Assembly (NCBI GenBank): GCA_965279405.1
Contig: OZ257157.1
Coordinates: 3,782,001-3,846,000, forward strand
Source: CBDDIP01 sp965279405
Lineage (GTDB): Bacteria > Actinomycetota > Acidimicrobiia > Acidimicrobiales > Ilumatobacteraceae
Length of the DNA: 64,000 bases
Reading direction: 5' to 3'
A program made the position numbers and the translations under genes. Below are positions 51,628 through 60,487 of the stretch, piece after piece (within the stretch, counting starts at the first letter, position 1; every line of letters starts with the position of its first letter). Under the pieces are notes generated by a model, which was not told the DNA's origin, did no database searches, and worked only from the letters and a program-made list of their open reading frames with translations.

Positions 51628-52253
51628 GCGTGCGCTCCTGTCGTGCAAAGGGTGGCCAGGGTGTGGACGAGCAGCTCGTGCTCGACCTCGTGGATGCGTG
51701 CGGTGATGGTGTCGAGTGTGTCGCCGTCGAGGAACGGAACCTCGCGCGTCGCCAGCACCGGACCGTCGTCGACGCCTTCGTCGGGCACGAGGTGGACCAT
51801 CACGCCGGTACGGGTGCGTCGCCCCTCGCGCCACTCGTCGAAGGCCCGCTCGATGGCGTGCGTGCCGGCGAGCTCGCCGGGCAACGCAGGGTGGAGGTTG
51901 ACCACCATCGACGGGAACCAGCCGAGGAAGCTCATCGACAGCAGGCGCATCCATCCGGCGAGCACGACGACCTGCGGCGAGAAGCCGGCGACGATGTCGG
52001 CCAGCCGGGCGTCGTAGTCGGCGCGTGGCTCCAGCGGATCCTGGTGGCGCTCGACCAGCACCGACGGGATGCCGGCCAGCGTGGCGCGGTGCAGCGCGCC
52101 GGAGTCGCGCCGGTCGGAGACGACGGCGACCACCTCGGCGGGCAGCCGGCCATCGGCGCCGGCGTCGATGATCGCCTGCAGGTTGCTGCCGTGCCCGGAG
52201 GCGAGCACGACGATCCGGGGCAGCCGACCGTTCATCGCAGCAGCACCGTTCAT
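51624..52253 (-). CDS. purN: Phosphoribosylglycinamide formyltransferase
   Basis: A 209-residue enzyme that formylates GAR with 10-formyl-THF. The N-terminal IVVLASGHGSNLQAIIDA, the catalytic Asn/His in VVNLHPALPGELAGTHA and the Asp in VDDGPVLATREV are visible. The NHP loop is a little shorter than in the usual HPSLLP form. The start at ATG 52253 overlaps the upstream stop as ATGA. A second ATG at 52235 results from an 18-bp duplication (MNGAAAMNGRL), so either could be used. Confidence 0.95.
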   Translation of the reverse strand: MNGAAAMNGRLPRIVVLASGHGSNLQAIIDAGADGRLPAEVVAVVSDRRDSGALHRATLAGIPSVLVERHQDPLEPRADYDARLADIVAGFSPQVVVLAGWMRLLSMSFLGWFPSMVVNLHPALPGELAGTHAIERAFDEWREGRRTRTGVMVHLVPDEGVDDGPVLATREVPFLDGDTLDTITARIHEVEHELLVHTLATLCTTGAHA

Positions 52254-52265
52254 CGCAGCAGCACC
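52230..52265 (-). repeat. 18-bp tandem duplication at the purM/purN junction
   Basis: GGTGCTGCTGCGATGAAC occurs twice in perfect tandem on the minus strand. Each copy contains an ATGAAC start, and the upstream one is also the purD-purM stop. Confidence 0.92.
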
Positions 52266-54427
52266 TTGCCGCCGCCGGATTGGAGGCTGCCGATGCGCCA
52301 CGTCGGTTCGGCGATCGATGCCTGCACGGCGGCCACATCGCCCGGCGCGCAGACGATGACCATGCCGATGCCCATGTTGACCGTGCGGTACAGCTCGTGG
52401 GTGCCGAAGCCGACTGCGGCTTCGCGCACCAGGCGGAACAGCGGCGGCACCGGCCACGAGCCGAGCTCGACGACCGCGTCGCAGTCGCCCGGCAGCACCC
52501 GCGGCAGGTTCTCCGGCAGCCCGCCGCCGGTGATGTGGGCGAGCGCCTTCACCAACCCGGTGGCCAGTGCGGCCTCCAGCACGGGCAGGTAGCTGCGGTG
52601 CGGTTCGAGGAGCGTGTCGCCGAGCGACCGATCGAAGCCGGGCGGGGTGCTCTCCATCGGCAACCACTGGAACAGCTTGCGCAGGAACGAGTAGCCGTTG
52701 GTGTGCGGGCCGTTGGAGGCGACGCCGATGAGCACGTCGCCGTCGTGCAGGTCGTCGCGGGGCAGCAGGTCGCGCTGCTCGACCAGGCCGATGAGCGTGC
52801 CGGCGATGTCGAACGCGCCGTCGGCGTACACGCCGGGCATCTCGGCCGTCTCGCCACCGAGCAGCGCACATCCCGACGCCTCACATGCCGCGGCCATGCC
52901 CTGCACGACCTCGGCGACCTGGTTGGCGTCGAGGCGGCTGGAGGCCACGTAGTCGAGGAAGAACAGCGGGCGGGCGCCCTGCACGAGGACGTCGTTGATG
53001 CAGTGGTTGACGATGTCCATGCCGACGCCGCGGTACCTGCCGAGGCGGGCGGCGAGCTCGACCTTGGTGCCGACGCCATCGGTGGACGCAACGAGCACCG
53101 GCTCGTCCATCGCCTTGATCGCCGCACCGCTGAACGACCCGCCGAAGCTGCCGAGGCCGCGCAGCACCGCCGGCCCGTGCGTGCGCTCGACGGCCTCCTT
53201 CATCTGGCTGACGGCGCGGGTGCCCTCGTCGATGTCGACACCGGCCGCCGCGTACGACGTGAGGGTGGCACCGATGGCACGCCAGCCGATGTCGTTGCGC
53301 ACCTGCATGCCGGGGAAGTGGATCTCGCCGAGCGCGGTGTAGGCGTTGGCCCGAGCCGCGCCGAGGTCGGCGCCGAGACCGGTGACGGCGAAGACGCGAC
53401 CACCGGTGACGACCTCGCCGTCGGTCCCGGCCAGGAACGTCAGCGCCCCGGAGCGCTGGTCGCGTCGCAGCCCACTGATGGCGCCACCGAGCTGCGGTGC
53501 GTCGGGGTAGCCGGGCGCTGCAGCGACCACCGCGCAGGCGGCCCCGGGAGCGAATCGCATCTCGGCGTCGGCCAACGTGCCGTGGCACGCAGCGAGGGCG
53601 AGCTCGGCGAGGTCGGACTCGAGCAGCGGGAGCACGGCCTGCGCTTCGGGATCGCCGAAACGGCAGTTGAACTCGAGCAGACGCGGCCCGTCGGTGGTGA
53701 GCATCAACCCGGCGTAGAGCACGCCGACGAACGGCGTCCCCTTGGCGGCGAAGTGATCGAGCACCGGTTGCACGAACGTGGCGGTCAGGTCGGCTGCGTC
53801 GTACGGGACCGGCGCCGGCGCATAGGCGCCCATCCCGCCGGTGTTCGGGCCGACGTCGCCGTCGCCGATCCGCTTGTGGTCCTGCGCCAGCGGCAGCGGC
53901 CGGCCGACCTTGCCGTCGCACAGCACCATCAAGCTGCACTCCGGCCCACTGAGGCGCTCTTCGAGCACGATCGAACCGTGCGCCACCAGCTCGCGGATGG
54001 CTGCGTCGGTCGCGGCTGCGGTGTCGGCGACGATGACGCCCTTGCCGGCGGCGAGGCCGTCCTGCTTGACGACCACCGGGAGGCCGCTGTCGTGCCACCA
54101 GCGGATGGCCGTGTCGGCATCGTCGCTGCGAACGAACCGCGGCGACGGCAGGCCGAGCTGCAGGGCCAACGAACGAGTGAAGCCCTTCGACGACTCCAGC
54201 CGGGCGAGCTCCGCGGTAGGGCCGAAGCAGGGGACCCCGCGGCGGGCGCACTCGTCGGCGACCCCGGCGACGAGCGACGACTCCGGACCGACGATGACCA
54301 GATCGACGGCACCGACCTCGACGTTGTCGGTCAGCTCGGGCTGCACGACGACCAGGTGGCCGTGGCGGCGACACGCCCAGGCGATGGCCGCCTCGCGCCC
54401 GCCCGATCCGATGACGACGACGTTCAT
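52250..54427 (-). CDS. purD: PurD-PurM fusion: GAR synthetase / AIR synthetase
   Basis: A 725-residue bifunctional protein. Residues 1 to about 385 are PurD (ATP-grasp): IGSGGREAAIAW, VVKQDGLAAGKGVIVA, GPNTGGMGAY and LLEFNCRFGDPEAQ. The N-domain is shortened and the usual GGREH is GGREA. From about 391 PurM follows without a linker: YAAAGVDIDEGTRAVSQMKEAV, FGGSFSG, DGVGTKVELA, GGETAEMPG and TNGYSFLRKL. The order GARS-AIRS with purN immediately after mimics eukaryotic GARS-AIRS-GART. The start at ATG 54427 is the second ATG of a 17-bp duplication; the first is part of the purF stop. Confidence 0.93.
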   Translation of the reverse strand: MNVVVIGSGGREAAIAWACRRHGHLVVVQPELTDNVEVGAVDLVIVGPESSLVAGVADECARRGVPCFGPTAELARLESSKGFTRSLALQLGLPSPRFVRSDDADTAIRWWHDSGLPVVVKQDGLAAGKGVIVADTAAATDAAIRELVAHGSIVLEERLSGPECSLMVLCDGKVGRPLPLAQDHKRIGDGDVGPNTGGMGAYAPAPVPYDAADLTATFVQPVLDHFAAKGTPFVGVLYAGLMLTTDGPRLLEFNCRFGDPEAQAVLPLLESDLAELALAACHGTLADAEMRFAPGAACAVVAAAPGYPDAPQLGGAISGLRRDQRSGALTFLAGTDGEVVTGGRVFAVTGLGADLGAARANAYTALGEIHFPGMQVRNDIGWRAIGATLTSYAAAGVDIDEGTRAVSQMKEAVERTHGPAVLRGLGSFGGSFSGAAIKAMDEPVLVASTDGVGTKVELAARLGRYRGVGMDIVNHCINDVLVQGARPLFFLDYVASSRLDANQVAEVVQGMAAACEASGCALLGGETAEMPGVYADGAFDIAGTLIGLVEQRDLLPRDDLHDGDVLIGVASNGPHTNGYSFLRKLFQWLPMESTPPGFDRSLGDTLLEPHRSYLPVLEAALATGLVKALAHITGGGLPENLPRVLPGDCDAVVELGSWPVPPLFRLVREAAVGFGTHELYRTVNMGIGMVIVCAPGDVAAVQASIAEPTWRIGSLQSGGGKVLLR

Positions 54428-54455
54428 GCCAGGACACCGTTCATGCCAGCACGCC
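54422..54455 (-). repeat. 17-bp imperfect tandem duplication at the purF/purD junction
   Basis: Two 17-bp copies of the form GGYGTSCTGGCATGAAC lie head to tail on the minus strand. One contains the purF stop (ATGA) and the other the purD start. Confidence 0.85.
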
Positions 54456-55958
54456 TTCGAACGACAGCTTCGCTGCGGCTTCACCGACGGGCATCGGGTA
54501 GCGGCCGGTGAAGCAGGCGTTGCAGAAACCGGCCTCCTCGCCGCGGGCGTCGTGGGTGATCGCCCGCATCATCCCTTCGAGCGACAGGAAGGCCAACGAG
54601 TCGGCGCCGATGAACTCGCGCATCTCTTCGATGTTCAGCCGCGATGCCATCAGGTCGCCGTCGTGCCCCATGTCGACGCCGAAGTGGCAGGCGTGGGTGA
54701 TCGGTGGGCAGGTGATCCGCAGGTGCACCTCGGTGGCGCCGGCGTCGCGGACCAGCTTGACCAGCGGGCCGGCGGTGGTGCCACGGACCAGCGAGTCGTC
54801 GATCATGATCACCCGCTTGCCGGCCAGGTTCTCGGCCAGCGCGTTGAACTTCAGGGCCACGCCGCGCTCGCGGAGGTCCTGCGTCGGTTCGATGAACGTG
54901 CGGCCGATGTAGCGGTTCTTGATCAGGCCGTCGTTGTGGGCGATGCCGCTGGCCCGGCTGAAGCCGATCGCCGCCGGGATCGACGAGTCGGGGACCGGGA
55001 TGACCACGTCGGCGTCAGCAGGCGCCTCGGCGGCGAGCTCTTCGCCGAGGCGCTGGCGCACGTGGTGCACGTTGCGGTCGGCCCACACGCTGTCGGGGCG
55101 GCTGAAGTAGACGAACTCGAACGTGCAGCGCGCCGGCGTGGCCGCAGGTGTCAGCGCCTGGCGGCGGGTGATCTCGGCGCCCTGCAACGTGACGATCTCG
55201 CCGGGGGCGACCTCGCTGATGTCGACGCACCCGAGCGTGGTGAGCGCGCACGTCTCCGAGGCGACCGCGTGACCGCCGTGCGGCAGACGGCCGACGCTCA
55301 TCGGGCGGAAGCCCCACGGGTCGCGCACGGCGATGACCCGGTCGCTGGCCAGCACGACGAGCGAGAACGCCCCTTTCCACGCCGGCAGCGTGCGCTCGAC
55401 ACGGTCCTCCCAGGTCTTGCCGCCGGCCGCGGCGAGCATCAGCGTCATCACCTCGGTGTCGCTGGTGGCGGTGAGCCCGAAGCCACGACCGAGCAGCTCG
55501 TCGCGCAGCGCCGGGGCGTTGACCAGGTTGCCGTTGTGGGCGAGTGCCAGCGGCCCGTGCATCGTCTCGACGAGGAACGGCTGGATGTTGCGCAAGGCGT
55601 TGGCGCCGGTGGTGCTGTACCGGGTGTGGCCGATGCCGTGGTAGCCGGTGAGCGTGGCCATCGTCGCCGGGTTGAAGACGTTGGCGACCAGACCGCTGTC
55701 TTTGTGCAGGCGCACCCGGCTGCCGTCGCTGACTGCGATGCCGGCGGCCTCCTGCCCGCGGTGCTGGAGAGCGAACAGCCCGAAGAACACCGTCTGGGCC
55801 ACGCCATCGCCATGCGGCGTCGACACACCGAAGACGCCGCACTCCTCTTTTGGTGAGTCCGACTGCGTCGAACTCGTCCGCGACGAGTCGGCGAACGAAC
55901 CGTGGGCCTCAGTCGACGATCGAAGTACGACGGGAGTGGGGGGCGTCTCAGCTTGCAT
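54441..55958 (-). CDS. purF: Amidophosphoribosyltransferase
   Basis: A 505-residue enzyme that makes phosphoribosylamine from PRPP and glutamine. It is of the Bacillus type: an N-terminal propeptide before catalytic Cys40 (EECGVFGV), and 4Fe-4S ligands including CTFEFVY, ITCPP and CNACF. The PRPP loop VIMIDDSLVRGTT is intact. The propeptide is 39 residues and Ser/Thr-rich, longer than the 11 residues of B. subtilis. The ATG at 55958 overlaps the purC end by 11 bp. Confidence 0.95.
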   Translation of the reverse strand: MQAETPPTPVVLRSSTEAHGSFADSSRTSSTQSDSPKEECGVFGVSTPHGDGVAQTVFFGLFALQHRGQEAAGIAVSDGSRVRLHKDSGLVANVFNPATMATLTGYHGIGHTRYSTTGANALRNIQPFLVETMHGPLALAHNGNLVNAPALRDELLGRGFGLTATSDTEVMTLMLAAAGGKTWEDRVERTLPAWKGAFSLVVLASDRVIAVRDPWGFRPMSVGRLPHGGHAVASETCALTTLGCVDISEVAPGEIVTLQGAEITRRQALTPAATPARCTFEFVYFSRPDSVWADRNVHHVRQRLGEELAAEAPADADVVIPVPDSSIPAAIGFSRASGIAHNDGLIKNRYIGRTFIEPTQDLRERGVALKFNALAENLAGKRVIMIDDSLVRGTTAGPLVKLVRDAGATEVHLRITCPPITHACHFGVDMGHDGDLMASRLNIEEMREFIGADSLAFLSLEGMMRAITHDARGEEAGFCNACFTGRYPMPVGEAAAKLSFEGVLA

Positions 55959-56907
55959 GGCGGTGCCACTCCTGGATTCGTTCGGCGACCGGGGTGCGGC
56001 CTGGTTGGAAGGGGGTTGCGGTGAGGCGCTCGAAGGTGTCGATGTACCGCTGCGAGGTGGCCTGCCAGACCTCGGCGGGCAGCTCCGGCGGAGGACCATC
56101 GCCCTGGTAGCCGGCGTCGCGCAGCGCACGGCGGACGACCTCCTTGTCGAGGCTCTCGGGCTCCTGCGCCGCGTCGAGCAGCTCCGCGTAGCTGTCGGCC
56201 ACCCAGTACCGCGACGAGTCCGGTGTGTGGATCTCGTCGACGACCATCAGCTCGCCGTCGGGACCGAGCCCGAACTCGTACTTCGTGTCGGCGAGGATCA
56301 GCCCGGCGTTGGCGGCGACCTCTTGCCCGCGGCGGAACATGGTCAACGCCACCTGCTGGACCTGCGCCCACAGCGCGCTGCCGACGAGCCCAGCGCGGAC
56401 CACGTCGTCGACGCCGATCGGCTCGTCGTGGTGCCCGGCCTCGGCCTTGGTGGTGGGGGTGACGATCGCGTCGGGCAGCTCGGTGTTCTTCAACAGCCCG
56501 TTGGGGAAGGTGTGGCCGTAGATCTCGCGGGCGCCTTGCGAGTACAGGTGCCAGAGCGAGGTGGTGGTGACACCGGTGATGTAGCCGCGCACGACGACCT
56601 CCACGGGCAGCAGTCTGGCCGTGCGGGCGATGAGCACGTTCGGATCGGGGACGGCGACGACGTGGTTGGCGACGATGTCCGACGTCGTGGCGAACCACCA
56701 CGCGGCGAGCTGGTTGAGCACCTGGCCCTTGCACGGCACGCCGGCGATGACCCGGTCGAACGCGGAGAGACGATCAGTGGTGACGAACAGGCGCTGCTGC
56801 GGCCCGTACTCGTACGAGACGCGCACCTTGCCATCGCGCCGGTCGGGCAACGGCAGGTCGATGTCCATGAAGGGCTCGAGGGTCGGATGGTCGGTGGTGG
56901 TGGTCAT
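55948..56907 (-). CDS. purC: SAICAR synthase, long (yeast ADE1-like) type
   Basis: A 319-residue enzyme that joins CAIR and aspartate. DGKVRVSYEYGPQQRLFVTTDRLSAFD, LLPVEVVVRGYITG, LADTKYEFG and VDEIHTPDSSRYW are diagnostic. The length and the C-terminal extension place it with the roughly 300-residue type, not the 240-residue Bacillus type. Its ATG overlaps the purQ stop as ATGA. Confidence 0.96.
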   Translation of the reverse strand: MTTTTDHPTLEPFMDIDLPLPDRRDGKVRVSYEYGPQQRLFVTTDRLSAFDRVIAGVPCKGQVLNQLAAWWFATTSDIVANHVVAVPDPNVLIARTARLLPVEVVVRGYITGVTTTSLWHLYSQGAREIYGHTFPNGLLKNTELPDAIVTPTTKAEAGHHDEPIGVDDVVRAGLVGSALWAQVQQVALTMFRRGQEVAANAGLILADTKYEFGLGPDGELMVVDEIHTPDSSRYWVADSYAELLDAAQEPESLDKEVVRRALRDAGYQGDGPPPELPAEVWQATSQRYIDTFERLTATPFQPGRTPVAERIQEWHRHAS

Positions 56908-57620
56908 GAGCTTGCTCCGGTGACGTGGCGAACACCCTGCTCGAACAGCGCCAGCCCGAGTGATCCCTTGGAGCCTCGCGCGTGGCCGGGGAACTGGCGG
57001 GCGATGACGTGGTTCTCGGGGTGTGGCATGAGTCCGAGGACGACGCCGCTGGGGTCGCACACGCCGGCGATGGCGTCGATCGATCCGTTCGGGTTGGTGC
57101 CGGCGTAACGCAGCGCGACCTGCCCGCCAGCGACGAGGGCGGCAGGGTCGGGGTGCACGTACCGGCCTTCGCCGTGGGCGATCGGGCAGTCGATCTGATC
57201 GAGGCCCTGCGTCCACACCGAGCGACTGGGTGGGGCGTCGAGGTGCACCCACTCGCATTGGAAGTGCCCGCTGGCGTTGTGCCCGAGCGCGCCGGGTAGC
57301 AGGCCGGTGCGGGTGAGCACCTGGAACCCGTTGCAGATGCCGATCAGCGGCTTGCCGGCGGCGACGAACTGCTGCAGGGCGTCGCCGACGCGGTGCACGA
57401 GGTCGAGGGCCATCATCCGCCCGGCGCCGAGCGCGTCGGCGTGGCTGAACCCGCCTGCGACCAGCGCCAGCTGCGCGGACTGGAGCAGCGTCGGGTCGGC
57501 GGCCAGCTCGGCGATGAGCACGATGCGCGGCTCGGCCCCCGCCAGGCGCAGCGCGTGGGCGGCGTCGTGGTCGCGGTTCGTACCCGGACCGGCGATGACG
57601 AGGGCGACCGGCACGTTCAT
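56904..57620 (-). CDS. purQ: FGAM synthase glutaminase subunit PurQ
   Basis: A 238-residue class I glutamine amidotransferase that passes ammonia to PurL. Nucleophile Cys96 is in IGICNGFQVL, with the His and Glu in PHPENH. VAGGFSHADALGAG is typical of PurQ. Both ends overlap neighbours by ATGA, which would help produce PurL and PurQ in balance. Confidence 0.96.
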   Translation of the reverse strand: MNVPVALVIAGPGTNRDHDAAHALRLAGAEPRIVLIAELAADPTLLQSAQLALVAGGFSHADALGAGRMMALDLVHRVGDALQQFVAAGKPLIGICNGFQVLTRTGLLPGALGHNASGHFQCEWVHLDAPPSRSVWTQGLDQIDCPIAHGEGRYVHPDPAALVAGGQVALRYAGTNPNGSIDAIAGVCDPSGVVLGLMPHPENHVIARQFPGHARGSKGSLGLALFEQGVRHVTGASS

Positions 57621-60487
57621 CGGACGTGCCCGGTGAAAGCCTGGACGAGCTGGTCGAGTGGCACGGCAACCCCGTCGGGCAGCACCAGCGCCCCGTCGTC
57701 GGTGACCGAGCCGATGACGGCCATGTCGTCGATGATCACGCTGCGCAGCCAGTCGAGGTCGTCGACGTCGACCTCCATGATCAACCGCCCGATCGATTCG
57801 CTGAACAGACCGGACACGGGATCGGGCCCGGGAAGCGCCAGCAGGTGAGCGCCGAAGCGACCGGCGATGGCCATCTCGGCAACGGCGGTGACGACCCCGC
57901 CCTCGCTGACGTCGTGGCACGACAGCACCTTGCCGGCCCGCAGCGCGGCGTGCACCCGGCGGTAGCGAGCGGGTGCCTCGGCGTCGGGTCCGGGCACGCT
58001 GACGTCGAGGTGGTCGGTGCCGAGGACCTTGAGCAGGTGGCTGCCGCCGAACTCGCAGTGCGTGCGGCCGACCAGCACGAGCGCGGTGCCGGACCGCTTC
58101 AGATCCGGGGTGACCACGACGCCCGCGTCGGGCACGTGGGCGAGCGCCGTGATGACCAGCGTGGGTGGCACGGCGTGACGCTGGCCGTCGGCGCCCAGGT
58201 ACTCGTTGTTCAGCGAGTCCTTGCCGCTGACGAACGGCGCGCCGTGGGCGACCGACGCGTCGCAGCAGCCCTGCACTGCGGCGACCAACTGGCCGAGGGT
58301 GGACTCGCGCCGCGGATCGCCCCAGGAGAAGTTGTCGAGCAGGGCGACCCGATCGGGGTCGGCGCCGACGGCGACGACGTTGCGGATCGCCTCGTCGACG
58401 ACGGCGTGGGCCATGCGCTCCGGATCCAGTTCGCCGTACCACGGGTTGACGCCGATGCCGATGGCGAAGCCGTGCACGTCGGTCGGCCGCGCCCAGACGA
58501 CCCCGTCGGCGTGGCCATCGGCGTGGGTGCCGACCAGCGGACGGACCACCGTGGCGCCGAGGATCTCGTGGTCGTAGCGGCGCACCACCGCTTCGCGCGA
58601 GCGCAGGTTCGGGTGGGCCAGCAACGCCAGCAGCGCTCCCGCGTGGTCGACGCACGAGGGTGGGGTGGCCACGTCACGACGGGGCGTTGGCAGCTCGGCC
58701 ACCATCGAGCGCGCCGGACGACCGTCGTGCAGGAACGCGGTGTCGAGCAGCGCCACCGTGGCGGCGCCGGATCGGACGCGCAGCTGGCCGTCGCCGGTGA
58801 ACGTGCCGAGCACGGTGGCCTCGACCGCCCACTTCCGACACCGCTCGAGCAGCGAGTCGAGGTTGGCCGGGGGCACCGCCAGCACCATGCGCTCCTGGGC
58901 CTCGCTGAGCCAGACCTCCCACGGCCGCAGGCCCGGGTACTTGAGCGGGGCGAGGGCGACATCGACGTCGGCGCCGACGCCCTCGGCCATCTCGCCGACG
59001 GCCGAGCTGAGCCCGCCGGCCCCGCAATCGGTGATCGAGGAGTACAGCCCGTGCACCTCGGCGAGCAGATCGATCAGCAGCTTCTCGACGATCGGGTCGC
59101 CGATCTGCACACTGGCGCCGGCCACGTCACCGGTGGTGGCGTCCATCGTGGCGCTGGAGAACGTGGCGCCGCGCAGGCCGTCGCGGCCGGTACGGCCGCC
59201 GAGGACGACGACCAGGTCGCCCGGTTGCGGGCCGGGCAGCGGTGCTTCGTCGGCGGCGATGCCGATGCACCCGGCGTAGACGAGCGGGTTGGCCGTGTAC
59301 GCCGGGTCGTACAGCACCGCTCCGGCGATCGTGGGTAGGCCGATCTTGTTGCCGTAGTCGGCGACACCGGCGATGACCCCAGCCTCGATCAGTCGTGGGT
59401 GCAGCACGCCGACCGGCAGCTGCTCGGCCGGCAGGTCGGTGGGACCGAAGCAGAGGATGTCGGTGATGGCGATCGGGTGGTGGGCTGCCCCCATCACGTC
59501 GCGGATGACGCCGCCGACGCCGGTGTTCGACCCGCCGAAGGGCTCGACCGCAGACGGGTGGTTGTGCGTCTCGGCCTTGACCGCCAACGTCGTGCCGGGG
59601 GAGAAGGAGATGATCCCGGCGTTGCCCACGAACGCGCTGCGCAGGAACGGCGCACCGATGGCATCGGTGGCATCGCGCAGCTGGCGCAGCAGCGGCACGA
59701 TCGCATCGCCGCGCGTGGTGGTGATGTGCGCCCGGAACGTCTTGTGGGCGCAGTGCTCGCTCCAGGTCTGGGCGATGGTTTCGAGCTCGACGTCGGTGGG
59801 CTCGCGGCCGGCGTCGGCGAAGTGCTTGGCCAGCACCTGCAGCTCGGCCGGGTCGAGCGACATGCCCCGCTCCCGATTGAGCTCGGCCAGTTCGTCCTCG
59901 TTGAGCGACGTGATCGTGACGATCTCGACCTGGTCGTCGGCAGCTGCCGTCCGGTCGACGAACGACGGTGTGAGGGGACCCGTCGACGACTGTTCGATGA
60001 CCGGGTTGGTCAGCAGTCGCGATGTGAGCCGTTCGAGCACGGCGGCATCGGTGCTTCCGGTGATCGTGTAGCTCATCCCGCTGGCCACGCCGGCCAGGTC
60101 GATGCCGAGGATCTCGGCGGCTCGCTCGACGGCGACCGCTCTGGCATCGGTGACGCCGGGCAGCAACGCGGTCTCGATCACGGTGCCGGACGGGTCGTCC
60201 CACGAGGCTTCCTGCAGCAGCGGGTCGACGAGCACGTCGACCAACCGGCTGCGGTCGGCGTCGGACAGTTCGCCCCCGAGGAAGACCACTTCAGCGACGT
60301 CGATCGAATCGATCGTGTCGAGCCCGAGCGCGTGCGCGTTGGCCGTGAGCGAGTCACCTCGCGAGTCGCGAGGCACTGAGCGAACCGTCAGCCTCCCTGC
60401 AACTCCCACCCCCGCGACCGTACGAACGAACGCTGCGCGCGCGGCCCGCGCGTCGACGAAAAGTAAACGTGCCATCAAGCCAACCAT
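57617..60487 (-). CDS. purL: FGAM synthase PurL with fused N-terminal PurS-like region
   Basis: A 956-residue protein. Residues 1-165 contain two PurS-like halves; the second is clear (LLPGVTDARAVAVERAAEILGI to LLTNPVIE). The PurL core then follows: TWSEHCAHKTF, KAETHNHPSAVEPFGGSNTGVGG, DCGAGGLSSAVGEMA, VSGKDSLNNEY and CHDVSEGGV. There is no C-terminal glutaminase; purQ supplies it. The fusion explains the absence of a separate purS. ATG 60487 overlaps the HNH stop as TGATG; ATG 60475 is an alternative start. Confidence 0.93.
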   Translation of the reverse strand: MVGLMARLLFVDARAARAAFVRTVAGVGVAGRLTVRSVPRDSRGDSLTANAHALGLDTIDSIDVAEVVFLGGELSDADRSRLVDVLVDPLLQEASWDDPSGTVIETALLPGVTDARAVAVERAAEILGIDLAGVASGMSYTITGSTDAAVLERLTSRLLTNPVIEQSSTGPLTPSFVDRTAAADDQVEIVTITSLNEDELAELNRERGMSLDPAELQVLAKHFADAGREPTDVELETIAQTWSEHCAHKTFRAHITTTRGDAIVPLLRQLRDATDAIGAPFLRSAFVGNAGIISFSPGTTLAVKAETHNHPSAVEPFGGSNTGVGGVIRDVMGAAHHPIAITDILCFGPTDLPAEQLPVGVLHPRLIEAGVIAGVADYGNKIGLPTIAGAVLYDPAYTANPLVYAGCIGIAADEAPLPGPQPGDLVVVLGGRTGRDGLRGATFSSATMDATTGDVAGASVQIGDPIVEKLLIDLLAEVHGLYSSITDCGAGGLSSAVGEMAEGVGADVDVALAPLKYPGLRPWEVWLSEAQERMVLAVPPANLDSLLERCRKWAVEATVLGTFTGDGQLRVRSGAATVALLDTAFLHDGRPARSMVAELPTPRRDVATPPSCVDHAGALLALLAHPNLRSREAVVRRYDHEILGATVVRPLVGTHADGHADGVVWARPTDVHGFAIGIGVNPWYGELDPERMAHAVVDEAIRNVVAVGADPDRVALLDNFSWGDPRRESTLGQLVAAVQGCCDASVAHGAPFVSGKDSLNNEYLGADGQRHAVPPTLVITALAHVPDAGVVVTPDLKRSGTALVLVGRTHCEFGGSHLLKVLGTDHLDVSVPGPDAEAPARYRRVHAALRAGKVLSCHDVSEGGVVTAVAEMAIAGRFGAHLLALPGPDPVSGLFSESIGRLIMEVDVDDLDWLRSVIIDDMAVIGSVTDDGALVLPDGVAVPLDQLVQAFTGHVR

